NCBI GenBank assembly: GCA_007695225.1
Contig: REED01000110.1
Location: forward strand, 1-64,000
Direction: 5' to 3'
Length of the DNA: 64,000 nucleotides
Origin: Gemmatimonadales bacterium
GTDB lineage: Bacteria > Gemmatimonadota > Gemmatimonadetes > Longimicrobiales > Gaopeijiaceae
The notes under the pieces: generated by a model
What the model was told of the DNA's origin: nothing
Seen by the model: only the letters and a program-made list of their open reading frames with translations
Databases searched by the model: none
Shown here: positions 16,025-24,700 of the stretch, one piece after another
Layout of the letters: each line of letters begins with the position of its first letter
Numbering within the stretch: position 1 is the stretch's first letter
Translations under genes and position numbers: made by a program

Positions 16025-17130
16025 CCCACCGTCTCCGGGTTCCGGACCGAGGCGAAGACCCGGGCCGCCACCTCTCCCAGCGCCTGACCCGCCGGCGAAT
16101 CCGGTGCGTCCAGGACGGTGGGGGTACCGGCGTCCCCCGCCCGGCGCACCGCCGGATCCAGGGGTACCCGCCCCAGGAAGGCGAGGCCCAGGTCCCGGGC
16201 AAGACGCTCCCCCCCCCCGCTCCCGAAGATCTCCCCCGCCATATTCTCCACGATTCCCAACACCGGCGTGTTCACCCGCTCGAACATCTTGACCCCCCGC
16301 CGGACGTCCCCGGTGGAGACGGCCTGGGAGGTGGTGATCATGACGGCTCCGTCCAGGTCGATGGTCTGGACAAGGGACAACTGGGCATCTCCGGTTCCGG
16401 GAGGCATGTCCACCACCATCACATCCAGCGGCCCCCAGTCCACCTGCTCCAGGAACTGCCTAAGGATCCCGGCGATGAGCGGGCCCCGCATGATGGCGGG
16501 CTGCTCCTCCTCCAGAAGGAACCCCAGACTCATGAGGCGCACGCCATGGGCCTCCAGGGGCTCGATCATCTCCTTCCCCTTTTCCCCGCTCACCTTCGGC
16601 CGGCGCGTCTCACCGAACATACGGGGAATGTTGGGGCCGTAGATGTCGGCGTCGAGGAGGCCGACACGGAGGCCTTCCCTGGCCAGCGCCGCCGCCAGGT
16701 TGGACGCCACCATGGACTTCCCCACCCCCCCCTTGCCCGAGCTTACCGCAATGATGTGATCGGTGTCCGCCAGAATCCCAGGGCGCGGGGTTGGGGCCGG
16801 GACCGAGCCGGGCTGGAGGCCGCCCTGCTTCGGAGTTCCCGCGCCATCCCCTCCCGCTGCGGGAGTTGGCCCAGCCCCGGCGGTCTGGGGAAGCTGCACA
16901 TTCACCTTCACCGACGCCACGCCATCCACCTCTTCGGCCCGGGTGCGAACCTCCTTCACCAGGGTCCCGGGATCCCGGGGACGGAGGGAGAAGGAGAAAC
17001 GAACCTCGCCTCCGTCCCCTACCTCCAGGTTCTGGACGTGGCCACTGGACACCACGTCTTCTCCCGTGTGGGGGTGGACGATACCGGACAGGGCGCTCAT
17101 GACGGAACGCTTCAGGGCCTCGGTGCTCAT
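16021..17130 (-). CDS. mrp: Mrp/ApbC-type iron-sulfur carrier P-loop ATPase
   Basis: A 369-residue P-loop protein with an N-terminal DUF59/MIP18-like domain (residues 1-80: ALSGIVHPHTGEDVVSSGHV), a Pro/Gly-rich linker, and the deviant Walker A SGKGGVGKS at about 131-139. GLLDADIYGPNIPRM and VVDMPPGTGDAQLS are family signatures. The CxxC pair that normally follows ENM (as in ENMSYFxCPHC) is deleted: the sequence runs ENMAGEIFGSGGGE. ATG at 17130 was preferred to TTG at 17142. It lies downstream of a NifU-type scaffold gene and overlaps the small ScdA-N-like gene, giving an Fe-S context. Confidence 0.93.
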   Translation of the reverse strand: MSTEALKRSVMSALSGIVHPHTGEDVVSSGHVQNLEVGDGGEVRFSFSLRPRDPGTLVKEVRTRAEEVDGVASVKVNVQLPQTAGAGPTPAAGGDGAGTPKQGGLQPGSVPAPTPRPGILADTDHIIAVSSGKGGVGKSMVASNLAAALAREGLRVGLLDADIYGPNIPRMFGETRRPKVSGEKGKEMIEPLEAHGVRLMSLGFLLEEEQPAIMRGPLIAGILRQFLEQVDWGPLDVMVVDMPPGTGDAQLSLVQTIDLDGAVMITTSQAVSTGDVRRGVKMFERVNTPVLGIVENMAGEIFGSGGGERLARDLGLAFLGRVPLDPAVRRAGDAGTPTVLDAPDSPAGQALGEVAARVFASVRNPETVG

Positions 17131-17241
17131 GATCAGGGGCAATCCTGGTTGATTTCGATTGGGTAGGTCAGGGCGTGGACTTCCGAAGGAAGGTCGGCTT
17201 GGAAGCAGGGCCCTCTCGGGACCCGATCCCGAAACGCGAGA

Positions 17242-17268
17242 GGCCCGCTCCCTTCAGGGCAGCGGGCC
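17242..17268 (-). terminator. Hairpin between the NifU-type gene and mrp
   Basis: GGCCCGCT and AGCGGGCC form an 8-bp stem, with CCCT/GGG able to pair inside the loop. It sits 60 bp past the NifU-type stop and 110 bp before the mrp start. No long T-run follows on the minus strand (only GCGTTTC), so efficiency is uncertain. Confidence 0.45.
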
Positions 17269-17328
17269 CCGGAACCGGACCATCAGCGCATGGAACACGG
17301 GTGGAGGGGGAACAGGGCCGCCGGTCGA

Positions 17329-17559
17329 TCAGACCGCCAGCACCTCGTTCACCTCCGGAAGTGTGTTCCGGATGCGCCGCTCGATCCCCTCCTTGAGGGT
17401 GAGCATGGAGATTGGGCAGGATTCACAGGCCCCCATGAGGCGCAGGTGAACCACCCCCTCCGTCTCGTCGTATCCCAGGAACTCCACATCGCCGCCATCG
17501 GCGTGGAGGGCCGGCCGGATCTGCTCCAGGACTTCCTGGATCCGCTCTTCTTTGGACAT
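17329..17559 (-). CDS. NifU C-terminal-domain iron-sulfur scaffold protein
   Basis: A 76-residue protein consisting only of the NifU C-terminal domain: IRPALHADGGDVEFLGY and MGACESCPISMLTLKEGIE, with the cluster-binding CxxC at Cys45 and Cys48. Stand-alone proteins of this kind (Nfu type) carry Fe-S clusters to target apoproteins. ATG at 17559 is preceded by AAGGA; an upstream frame to 17616 adds residues without similarity. It precedes mrp on the same strand with a hairpin between. Confidence 0.92.
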   Translation of the reverse strand: MSKEERIQEVLEQIRPALHADGGDVEFLGYDETEGVVHLRLMGACESCPISMLTLKEGIERRIRNTLPEVNEVLAV

Positions 17560-17660
17560 GGATCCGATCCTTCGCTGAGAATTCGAGCCGCACGGGGGCG
17601 ATCTTCGTCCCCGCACCTCCCGAAGCTACCTGCGGGCAAGGAGGGAGGTCAACGGCCTCC

Positions 17661-18845
17661 TCATGGGGCCGCGAGCCGACCGGCGGCGTGGAGCCCCCGG
17701 GCAAGGTCTTCTTTGAGGTCCGCTACCCCCTCCAGACCTACCGAGATCCGGACGAAGCCATCGGGAATTCCAATGGCCCGCCGGGCATCGAGGGTGAGGG
17801 ACCGGTGGGAGGTGAGTCCAGGGAGGGAGACCAGCGTCTCAACTCCCCCCAGGCTGGGAGCCACAGCCGCCAGTCGAAGGGCACGACAGAAGGCCGCGGC
17901 CGCCGGTGCGCCTCCCGAGAGGACGAGCCCGAGCATCCCCCCCGGACCCGACATGAGCTCCTGATAGACCTCCCGGTCGGGGTGATCCTCCCGGGAAAGA
18001 TGGATCACCCGTTCCACCCCGCTCTGTCCGTCCAGCCAAGCCGCCAACTCGGTGGCGTTGGCGCTATGGCCCGCCATCCGGACCCCCAGCGTCCGGATAC
18101 CCCGGTCCAGGAGCCAGGCCGCCTGGGGGTCCAGGGAGGGGCCATAGAGCCGGAGCATCCCCCGGACCTCTTCCACCATGGCACTTCCTCCGGATATGAC
18201 ACCGGCGCACAGGTCCGAATGTCCCCCCAGGTACTTGGTGGCGGAATGCACCACCAGGTCCGCCCCCCATTTCAGGGGTTGGAGGAGGAGGGGCGTGGCG
18301 AAGGTGGCATCCACGACCAGGGGAATGCCCCGTTCCCTGGCCACTGCGGCCACCGGCCGCGGATCCCGGATCCGGATGCCGGGATTGGTGGGGGTCTCCA
18401 GATACAGTCCCCGAGTTCGGGGACGGAGTTCTCGGCGCCAGCCTCGGGCATCGGAGGCGTCCACGAAGGTCACCTCGACTCCGCGCCGGGGGAGCTCCCT
18501 TTCCATGAAGAGGCGGGTGGCCCCGTAGATTTCCGAGGAGGAGATGAGGTGATCACCGGCCCGGACCAAGGCCAGGAGGGTAAGGGAGATGGCCGCCATC
18601 CCACTCCCCAACACCAGACTGTCCTCCGCCCCCTCCAGGAGGGCCAGCTTCCGGGACACCTCCAAGGCGTTGGGAGTGTTCCCGTAGCGGGCATACAAGA
18701 GCTGTCCGGGATCATCGGGACCTCCCCCGTGGAAGGTGGCACTCCGAACCAGAGGCGGCACCACAGGAGCTCCGGGCCGCCGGGGGCCCAGGGGACCCTC
18801 CCCATGGATGGCGGTGGAATGGGGGTGTCTGGGAGGCGGGGTCAT
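17661..18845 (-). CDS. Cys/Met metabolism PLP-dependent enzyme (cystathionine gamma-synthase/lyase type)
   Basis: A 394-residue type I PLP enzyme of the MetB/MetC family. TPTNPGIRIRDP, DATFATPLLLQPLKWGADLV and HSATKYLGGHSD are signatures, with the PLP-binding Lys at about 204; YARYGNTPN supplies the phosphate-contact Tyr. Family members run cystathionine gamma-synthase, beta/gamma-lyase, O-acetylhomoserine sulfhydrylase or methionine gamma-lyase reactions; motifs alone do not separate these. ATG at 18845. It is flanked by Fe-S genes and by the STAS gene; with 54 bp to the latter it may be its own unit. Confidence 0.9.
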   Translation of the reverse strand: MTPPPRHPHSTAIHGEGPLGPRRPGAPVVPPLVRSATFHGGGPDDPGQLLYARYGNTPNALEVSRKLALLEGAEDSLVLGSGMAAISLTLLALVRAGDHLISSSEIYGATRLFMERELPRRGVEVTFVDASDARGWRRELRPRTRGLYLETPTNPGIRIRDPRPVAAVARERGIPLVVDATFATPLLLQPLKWGADLVVHSATKYLGGHSDLCAGVISGGSAMVEEVRGMLRLYGPSLDPQAAWLLDRGIRTLGVRMAGHSANATELAAWLDGQSGVERVIHLSREDHPDREVYQELMSGPGGMLGLVLSGGAPAAAAFCRALRLAAVAPSLGGVETLVSLPGLTSHRSLTLDARRAIGIPDGFVRISVGLEGVADLKEDLARGLHAAGRLAAP

Positions 18846-18899
18846 ATCAGGGTCTGCCTACTAGAAGGGCGATCGGAATGTCAGGATGGCGACCACGGG

Positions 18900-19520
18900 T
18901 CAGACTCCGGGAGAGAGAGGGGGGCCGGAGCCCAGTTCCCGGGAAAGGGCGCTCAGGGAATGGAGATCACCCCGATCGGGGTGCCGGAAGACCAGGCGGC
19001 GCCGCACCAGGAGTTCAAGGATCTCCTCGTCTCCAGAATCCCGGTATAGGACAGGGGGGATCCGGTCGCGGGCGATCCGCCCCTCATCCTCCACACGGGA
19101 CCAGAGAGCCCCTTCCCTTGCCCGCGCTGGGCCCATGAGGCGGGTGGGGCCGGCGTCCACCTGGACCACGGCCCGTAGATCATGACGCTCCAGGACCGCT
19201 TCAATGGGCTCCCGGTGGAACTCCCGCACCCCCTGGAAAAGGACGAAGGTGCCTCCCCCCGGATCCCCTTGCACCGCCAGGATGAGCTTGGCCACCACCT
19301 CGTCGGCACAGGAGAAGTCCAGGACCGATACCGACGAGAGATCCACCAGGGAGAGGACCGGACGGCGAAGATCCCGGAGCTGGTTCTCGATGGCGAGCCG
19401 AACGGCCCGTCCCGTGGGGCGGGTCACCAGGTGGGAATAGAGGCTGGCCACCGTTCGGGAAAGGAGTTCCCGCACGTCCACGGCGAAGGCGTCGAACTGG
19501 AGATCCTCGCGTCCGGTCAT
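18900..19520 (-). CDS. STAS-domain protein (anti-anti-sigma-like) with C-terminal extension
   Basis: A 206-residue protein. Residues 40-120 look like a STAS domain: LRRPVLSLVDLSSVSVLDF then SCADEVVAKLILAV, where a Ser in the DFSC region sits at the usual phospho-acceptor position. Residues 120-206 are an unrecognised extension rich in charged residues (DSGDEEILELLVRRRLVFRH), perhaps a small helix-turn-helix. ATG at 19520 overlaps the stop of the STAS/HATPase gene (ATGA), so the pair is probably a partner-switching module. The target is not visible here. Confidence 0.72.
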   Translation of the reverse strand: MTGREDLQFDAFAVDVRELLSRTVASLYSHLVTRPTGRAVRLAIENQLRDLRRPVLSLVDLSSVSVLDFSCADEVVAKLILAVQGDPGGGTFVLFQGVREFHREPIEAVLERHDLRAVVQVDAGPTRLMGPARAREGALWSRVEDEGRIARDRIPPVLYRDSGDEEILELLVRRRLVFRHPDRGDLHSLSALSRELGSGPPLSPGV

Positions 19521-20413
19521 GGCCGATCCCCCTCCACCCGCTCCGGAAGGAGGATGGTGATCCAGGAACCGGGAACCGCGGGGAGCCCCGACTCCAGTGG
19601 AGGAAGATCCTCCCACTCCGGAACGTCGGCGATGCGGGCCGTGCCGCTCCGGATGGCGATGAGCCCATTCCACCGCCGGACCTGCTTTCGGATCTGCTGG
19701 ATGCCCTGCCCCCTCCCCTGGTCGGGGAAGCGGGTGATGCCATGAATGAAGGCGGCTTCCAGGGCAGTGGCGTCACTCCATCGATCCCCGTAGCGCCCGG
19801 CGTGTTCGCTGGAGAGGGAGCCCCGGAAGCCTCGCCCCACGTCCCCCACCGCCAGGACCAGCACCTGCCGTCCCAGGCGGCGCGTCCACTGGTAGGTCTG
19901 GGCCGCCACCCACCCCGGCGCCTCGGCGTGTTCCAGGATGTTCTGGCAGACCTCGGAAAGGATCACCGAGAACTGGACCACCGCCGATGGGGGAAGGTGG
20001 AGGGTACGTCCCAGGATGAGGGCCGCTCGCTCCTGCACCCGCTCCACCAGCTCGTGGACATCCCGGTTTTCCTGGATCGGGGTGATCTCAAGAAGGACTT
20101 CCGAAGCCTTTCCTCCTCGTCGAGTGGCGCGGTCCTCCATCCGGAAGATCCCGGCCCCGGCCTCGAAGAATCCCATCCGGGAGAGATACCCCGGGACCTC
20201 ACCTCCCTCGGGGAGTTGAAGGGCCGGAGGCTCTCCGGCCCGGTCCAGGAGGTGTCGCCCCAGGCCCAGGAGTCCGATCATCCCCACCGGGTCCACCCAT
20301 CGGAGACGCCGGGCGTCCAGGAGCACCTTCCCCTCCTTCACCCGGGAGACCTCTTCCGCAAAGTGGTCCAGGGTCCGGTAGTCCAGGGAAGAGGGGACGT
20401 CGACGACGTTCAT
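19517..20413 (-). CDS. STAS-HATPase (GHKL) switch protein, anti-sigma kinase-like
   Basis: A 298-residue protein. An N-terminal STAS-like half (VLLDARRLRWVDPVGMIGLL, residues about 28-48) is followed by a GHKL ATPase: N box ILSEVCQNILEHAEAPG near residue 155, G1 box VGDVGRGFRG near 190, and G2 region DQGRGQGIQQI near 230. This resembles a serine kinase/anti-sigma factor of the SpoIIAB/RsbW/RsbT group, fused to its own STAS domain. It overlaps pfkB upstream and the second STAS gene downstream by 4 bp each. Confidence 0.8.
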   Translation of the reverse strand: MNVVDVPSSLDYRTLDHFAEEVSRVKEGKVLLDARRLRWVDPVGMIGLLGLGRHLLDRAGEPPALQLPEGGEVPGYLSRMGFFEAGAGIFRMEDRATRRGGKASEVLLEITPIQENRDVHELVERVQERAALILGRTLHLPPSAVVQFSVILSEVCQNILEHAEAPGWVAAQTYQWTRRLGRQVLVLAVGDVGRGFRGSLSSEHAGRYGDRWSDATALEAAFIHGITRFPDQGRGQGIQQIRKQVRRWNGLIAIRSGTARIADVPEWEDLPPLESGLPAVPGSWITILLPERVEGDRP

Positions 20414-21483
20414 TGATTCCCCGGGGCGACTCGGCCCGAAAGATGATGATGGAGACCCCGGGCGCCCCGGTGCCCCACATTTCGGGCCGCCTGCGCATTG
20501 GCCCGGCTCATGGCCGCCTCCAGGTCGTCCCCGGCCAGGAGGCGGGCGAAGGCCGTGGCCCCCCAGACGTCACCGCAGCCGGTGGTGTCCCCCTGCGTCA
20601 CCGCCCCAGGGGCGTCGACCTTCCCGCTCCGGGTGGGGGCCGGATCCGCCATCCGCCCACGCCCCCGCGGCCACTCCCGGGGTTCAGGGGAGAATCCTCC
20701 CCGGGCCACGTAGGCCGCCCCCCGGGGTCCCAGCGTCACCGTGAGGAGGTCCAGGTCTGCCCCGACTGCGGCCCCGGCCAGCGCCCAGGGATCCCCGGCC
20801 GCCTCTCCCAGGAGCTTGAACTCGTCTTCGTTCATCTGCACCGCATCGAAGGAGTGGAGCCAGTCCGCCCATGCGGGAAGGGGCCGGGGAAACCGGGCGC
20901 CCTCCGCTCCCACACCCAGGAAGAGGGAATGGAGATCGGCCCAGATGGGGCCCTTGAAGCCAACCTTCAGGCTCCGGGCGGTTTCCAACTCCATTTCGAA
21001 CCCGGAGATGAAGTTCACATACAGGGCATCACAGAGTCCCAGCAGGGGGGAGAGCTGGGGCCAACTCCAGGACGGCACTCCGCCGGTAAGCCGTTCGGTG
21101 AGGCGCACACCGTCGCGATACACCAGTTCCACCCGGTTGTTGGGGTGGGGAACCACCACCACCCCGGGCTCCACACGGACACGGGGAAGGTCCCGGAGAT
21201 AGCGAAGGGCCGGTTCTGCCAGGTCCCGACCCACCCGGACCAGCGGAAGGATTTCCCACTCCTCGGGGAGTGCCACGGTCAGGGCCTCGAGGGCATAGCC
21301 GATCCCTCCCCACTCCTCCAGCGGTTCCACCCGGATGTCCCGATTCCGAATCGTGTCCCACACCAGTGTTCCCAACACGCCCAGGACGGGTCGCCGGTCG
21401 GGCTCCCCGTCAGGCCCCGCCCCCTTGGCCCCACGAAGAAACGTCCCACCTCCGGCCCCGTCGCGAATCTCCAAGAAACGCAC
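20410..21483 (-). CDS. PfkB family carbohydrate/nucleoside kinase
   Basis: A 357-residue ribokinase-fold protein. The C-terminal motif GDTTGCGDVWGATAFARLLAGDD carries the anion hole and catalytic Asp of PfkB kinases (usual form DTxGAGD); the N-terminus VLGVLGTLVWDTI and QMNEDEFKLLG also fit. GTG at 21483 overlaps the lepA stop (TAGTG) with GGGAG 6 bp upstream, so it is coupled to lepA; the open frame further upstream is only antisense shadow. Substrate cannot be named. Its 3' end overlaps the STAS/HATPase start as ATGA. Confidence 0.87.
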   Translation of the reverse strand: MRFLEIRDGAGGGTFLRGAKGAGPDGEPDRRPVLGVLGTLVWDTIRNRDIRVEPLEEWGGIGYALEALTVALPEEWEILPLVRVGRDLAEPALRYLRDLPRVRVEPGVVVVPHPNNRVELVYRDGVRLTERLTGGVPSWSWPQLSPLLGLCDALYVNFISGFEMELETARSLKVGFKGPIWADLHSLFLGVGAEGARFPRPLPAWADWLHSFDAVQMNEDEFKLLGEAAGDPWALAGAAVGADLDLLTVTLGPRGAAYVARGGFSPEPREWPRGRGRMADPAPTRSGKVDAPGAVTQGDTTGCGDVWGATAFARLLAGDDLEAAMSRANAQAARNVGHRGARGLHHHLSGRVAPGNQ

Positions 21484-23282
21484 TAGTCTCCCAGGGAGAG
21501 CACAGCCAGGAAAGCCTCCTGGGGAATCTCCACGGAACCCACCTGCTTCATCCGCTTCTTCCCCTCCTTCTGCTTCTCCAGGAGCTTGCGCTTCCGGGTG
21601 ATGTCCCCGCCGTAGCACTTGGCGGTCACGTTCTTCCGCACCGCCTTCACATTCTCCCGGGCCACGATACGGCTCCCTATGGTCGCCTGCAGCGCCACGT
21701 CGAACTGCTGGCGGGGGATCAACTCCTTGAGTTTCCGGGTGAGATCCCGGCCATGGCTCTCGGCCTTGTCCTCGTGGATGATCACCGAGAAGGCGTCCAC
21801 CGGGTCCCCGTTCAGGAGGATGTCCAGACGAACCAGCCGGTCGTCCCGATACTCCAGGAACTCATAGTCCAGCGAGGCATAGCCCCGGGTACCGCTCTTC
21901 AGGCGATCGTAGAAATCCAGGACGATCTCCGCCAGGGGGAGCTCGAACTCCAGTTCCACCCGCTGGGGGTCCAGGTACTGCATGCCCAGGAAGACCCCCC
22001 TGCGCTCGTGGGCGAGCTTCTGGACATTCCCGATGTACTCGGAGGGACACATGACCCGGGCCTTCACCATCGGCTCGGCCACCGAGGCGATGCGACCCCG
22101 GTCGGGCAACTTCGTCGGAGTCTCCACCCAGAGCTCCTCTCCGTTGGTCAATCGGACCCGGTACTTCACGTTGGGGACGGTGGTGATGAGCTGCACCCCG
22201 AACTCCCGGTCCAGCCGCTCCTGGACGATCTCCATGTGGAGGAGCCCCAGGAAGCCGCAGCGGAAGCCGAAACCCAGGGCCGCCGAGGTCTCGGGCTCGT
22301 ACTGGAGTGCCGCGTCGTTCAGGCGAAGCCGATCCAGCGCCTCCCGGAGGTCCTCGTAGTCGTCGGAGTCCGTGGGGTAGAGGCCGGCGAAGACCATGGG
22401 ACGGACCTCCTGGTATCCCTCCAGGAGCTCCGTCGCAGGGTTGTCGGCATCGAGGATCGTGTCCCCGACCCGGGTGTGGGCCACTTCCTTCACGGCAGCC
22501 ACCATGTACCCCACCTCACCGGGACCCAGTTCGGGCTGGGGCACCCGCTGGATGCGCTGGAACCCCACCTCGGTGACCTCGTAGCTCTCGTCGTGGGCGC
22601 CGAAGCCCACCTGCATCCCGGCCCGCAGTCGGCCGTCCACGACACGGATGGAGGGGACGGCACCCAGGTATTTGTCGTAATAGGAGTCGAAGATGAGGGC
22701 CCGGAGCGGTGCGTCGGGGTCGCCTTCGGGCGGGGGCACGTGGGCCACAACCGCCTCCAGGATCTCCGGAACTCCCTTCCCCTCCTTGGCGCTGGCCAGG
22801 AGGATGGAGTCGGGATCCACCCCCAGAAGATCCACCAACTCGTCGCGGCGTCGCTCCGGCTCGGCACCGGGTAGGTCGATCTTGTTCAGGACCGGGATGA
22901 TCTCCAGGCCCGCGTCCAGGGCCAGGAAGAGGTTGGAGAGGGTCTGAGCCTGGATCCCCTGGCTGGCGTCCACCACCAGGAGAGCCCCCTCGCACGCCGC
23001 AAGGGACCGGGACACCTCGTAGGTGAAGTCCACGTGACCCGGAGTATCGATGAGGTTCAGCTCATAGATCTTCCCGTCGGACGCCGTGTAGTCCATCCGG
23101 ACGGCGTGGAGCTTGATGGTGATCCCCCGCTCCCTCTCCAGCTCATTGGAATCCAGCACCTGGGCCCGCATCGCCCGGGAGTCCAGGGTGCCCGTGGCCT
23201 CGAGAAGCCGATCGGCGAGCGTCGACTTGCCGTGGTCGATGTGCGCCACGATGCAGAAGTTACGGATGTTCTCGATGCGCAC
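21483..23282 (-). CDS. lepA: Translation elongation factor 4 (LepA)
   Basis: A 599-residue GTPase, the normal length for EF4, which acts on stalled or paused ribosomes. G1 AHIDHGKS (residues 13-20), ERGITIK (switch I), DTPGH, NKIDLP and SAKEGKGV are the GTPase motifs; the C-terminal domain [22 protein letters not shown] is specific to LepA. GTG at 23282 gives the family start [16 protein letters not shown]. There is no clear ribosome site. It heads the lepA-pfkB-STAS/HATPase-STAS run and is divergent from an outer-membrane protein gene. Confidence 0.97.
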   Translation of the reverse strand: MRIENIRNFCIVAHIDHGKSTLADRLLEATGTLDSRAMRAQVLDSNELERERGITIKLHAVRMDYTASDGKIYELNLIDTPGHVDFTYEVSRSLAACEGALLVVDASQGIQAQTLSNLFLALDAGLEIIPVLNKIDLPGAEPERRRDELVDLLGVDPDSILLASAKEGKGVPEILEAVVAHVPPPEGDPDAPLRALIFDSYYDKYLGAVPSIRVVDGRLRAGMQVGFGAHDESYEVTEVGFQRIQRVPQPELGPGEVGYMVAAVKEVAHTRVGDTILDADNPATELLEGYQEVRPMVFAGLYPTDSDDYEDLREALDRLRLNDAALQYEPETSAALGFGFRCGFLGLLHMEIVQERLDREFGVQLITTVPNVKYRVRLTNGEELWVETPTKLPDRGRIASVAEPMVKARVMCPSEYIGNVQKLAHERRGVFLGMQYLDPQRVELEFELPLAEIVLDFYDRLKSGTRGYASLDYEFLEYRDDRLVRLDILLNGDPVDAFSVIIHEDKAESHGRDLTRKLKELIPRQQFDVALQATIGSRIVARENVKAVRKNVTAKCYGGDITRKRKLLEKQKEGKKRMKQVGSVEIPQEAFLAVLSLGD

Positions 23283-23372
23283 GGGAGAGGGGGCTGAACG
23301 GGACGTCCCGGGAAGGAACCGACCCCTGGGGGCCGTCCGGACCTTGCGGCAAAACCGGGATTCGATACGTGC

Positions 23373-23402
23373 AAGATAACCGGAAGCGGCAGAGTGGATC
23401 AA
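23373..23402 (-). promoter_or_regulatory. Candidate sigma-70-like promoter for lepA
   Basis: On the minus strand TTGATC (-35), an 18-bp spacer and TATCTT (-10) lie 91-120 bp upstream of the lepA GTG. Each box matches 4 of 6 consensus bases. Confidence 0.35.
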
Positions 23403-23408
23403 TTGACT

Positions 23409-23434
23409 CCCGAAAGGGGAAAGCCCTTTTCGGG
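23409..23434. repeat. Hairpin in the divergent lepA / outer-membrane-protein region
   Basis: CCCGAAAGGG pairs with CCCTTTTCGGG (one bulged T) around a GAAAG loop. It is upstream of both divergent genes and so is more likely an operator or leader structure than a terminator. Confidence 0.4.
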
Positions 23435-23523
23435 CGGTGATTTCCTCGCCGCCACCCTCTCCCCTTCCCCCACCGACTACCCTACCTTTCCCTTGCGCCG
23501 GATCCCCCCTTCGGAGGTATCCC

Positions 23524-24651
23524 ATGAGCTTGGAAGGAAGCGATTCACAGGGTCCCGGGAAACGGCATCCTGCCTGTGGAATGCCTGGGCACCCCGGGGA
23601 CTCTCCGGGGGAGTCGAGGGCACGTCGGAACTGGCTTTTCCCGACCTTTCTCCTGGCCCTTCTCGCCGTCCCTGCCCTTCCCGCCCTCCCCGGGGGCGGA
23701 GGAACGGCGGAAGCCCAGACGGTGGAGGACCAGCTCGCGGCCCTCGCTGAGGACAACGCCGCCCTCTACATCCTCCCCCTCACCGAGGGCCTGGGCTACG
23801 CCCTGAACAGCGGCCTCTTCGATACGGCCCATGCGATGGGGGCCTTTCGATTCGACGTCTCGGCCCGGGTCTTCGGAGCGCTCACGCCGGTGGATGTCCG
23901 CCGCTTCGACGCCATCCTTCCCGACACCCTCCACTTCGCCCACCCCGCCCTTGGCAACCGGACCTACCCGGCCCCCTATCAGCCCCGGGGCGACGACCCT
24001 TCCACTCCCAGCGCCGCCGGAACGGGAGCCGGCGTCGTCATGGAACCCGCCGGGTCCTTCCGTCAGGACCTCCTTCAAGCCGGCGAGGATCCCGATGCCT
24101 ACAACCTCCGGTTTCCCGACGGCCTGGACCTCTCGGTGATCCCATACGCGGTCCTCCAGTTGGTTGTGGGGGTCGGGTTCGGTTCCGAGGTGATGGTCCG
24201 TTTCCTCCCCACCTTCGAGCTGGGAGCCGACGTGGGGAATGCCCGCGCCGTGGGGTGGGGAGTCAAGCACGAGATCGGTCGGTGGGTGGAACTCCCCATC
24301 GACCTCTCGCTGCAGGTTGGCCGCCAGTCGGTGGAGGTGGGAGACTACCTGGATGGGTCGTCCCGGGAGATGGGGATCCTGGCGGGACGCACCTTCGGGC
24401 CTCTCTCCGTGTACGGAACGGCAGGGACGCGCCGAAGCTCAGTGGAGGTGCGATACCGGGTGCAGAATCCCGAAGGACTCCCCACCCTCCCCGAGGACGG
24501 GACCGAAGTGGCCTTCCGCTCCGGGCTCGACTCGACCCTGGCCATGGGTGCCGGATTCCGGCTGCAGTTCCTCCTCCTGAATCTCGCGGGTCAGTATCTG
24601 GCCGGCGACTATGACAGCTTCTCCGTGAAGGTGGGGCTCGGCCTCCCCTGA
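23524..24651 (+). CDS. Predicted outer-membrane beta-barrel protein, DUF6588-like
   Basis: A 375-residue secreted protein. After about 40 polar residues comes a hydrophobic stretch ([21 protein letters not shown], about residues 38-58, ending in AEAQ), i.e. a long signal peptide. The mature part has [26 protein letters not shown], a pattern I associate with the uncharacterised DUF6588 family, and then alternating hydrophobic strands ending VKVGLGLP, typical of a barrel. ATG at 23524 has GGAGG at ideal distance. No partner gene reveals a role. Confidence 0.72.
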   Translation: MSLEGSDSQGPGKRHPACGMPGHPGDSPGESRARRNWLFPTFLLALLAVPALPALPGGGGTAEAQTVEDQLAALAEDNAALYILPLTEGLGYALNSGLFDTAHAMGAFRFDVSARVFGALTPVDVRRFDAILPDTLHFAHPALGNRTYPAPYQPRGDDPSTPSAAGTGAGVVMEPAGSFRQDLLQAGEDPDAYNLRFPDGLDLSVIPYAVLQLVVGVGFGSEVMVRFLPTFELGADVGNARAVGWGVKHEIGRWVELPIDLSLQVGRQSVEVGDYLDGSSREMGILAGRTFGPLSVYGTAGTRRSSVEVRYRVQNPEGLPTLPEDGTEVAFRSGLDSTLAMGAGFRLQFLLLNLAGQYLAGDYDSFSVKVGLGLP

Positions 24652-24700
24652 ACTCCGCCCTGGCCGCCCTCCTCCTCTCGACCCCGATCCGATCCGCCGC

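Noticed and set aside
18861-18870. Another TAGAAGG occurrence as a copy of the 26-bp repeat
   Set aside because: Only the first few bases match; similarity ends immediately.
17688-19049. Plus-strand frame of about 450 residues opposite the Cys/Met enzyme
   Set aside because: Antisense to a complete PLP enzyme with all catalytic motifs; no motifs of its own.
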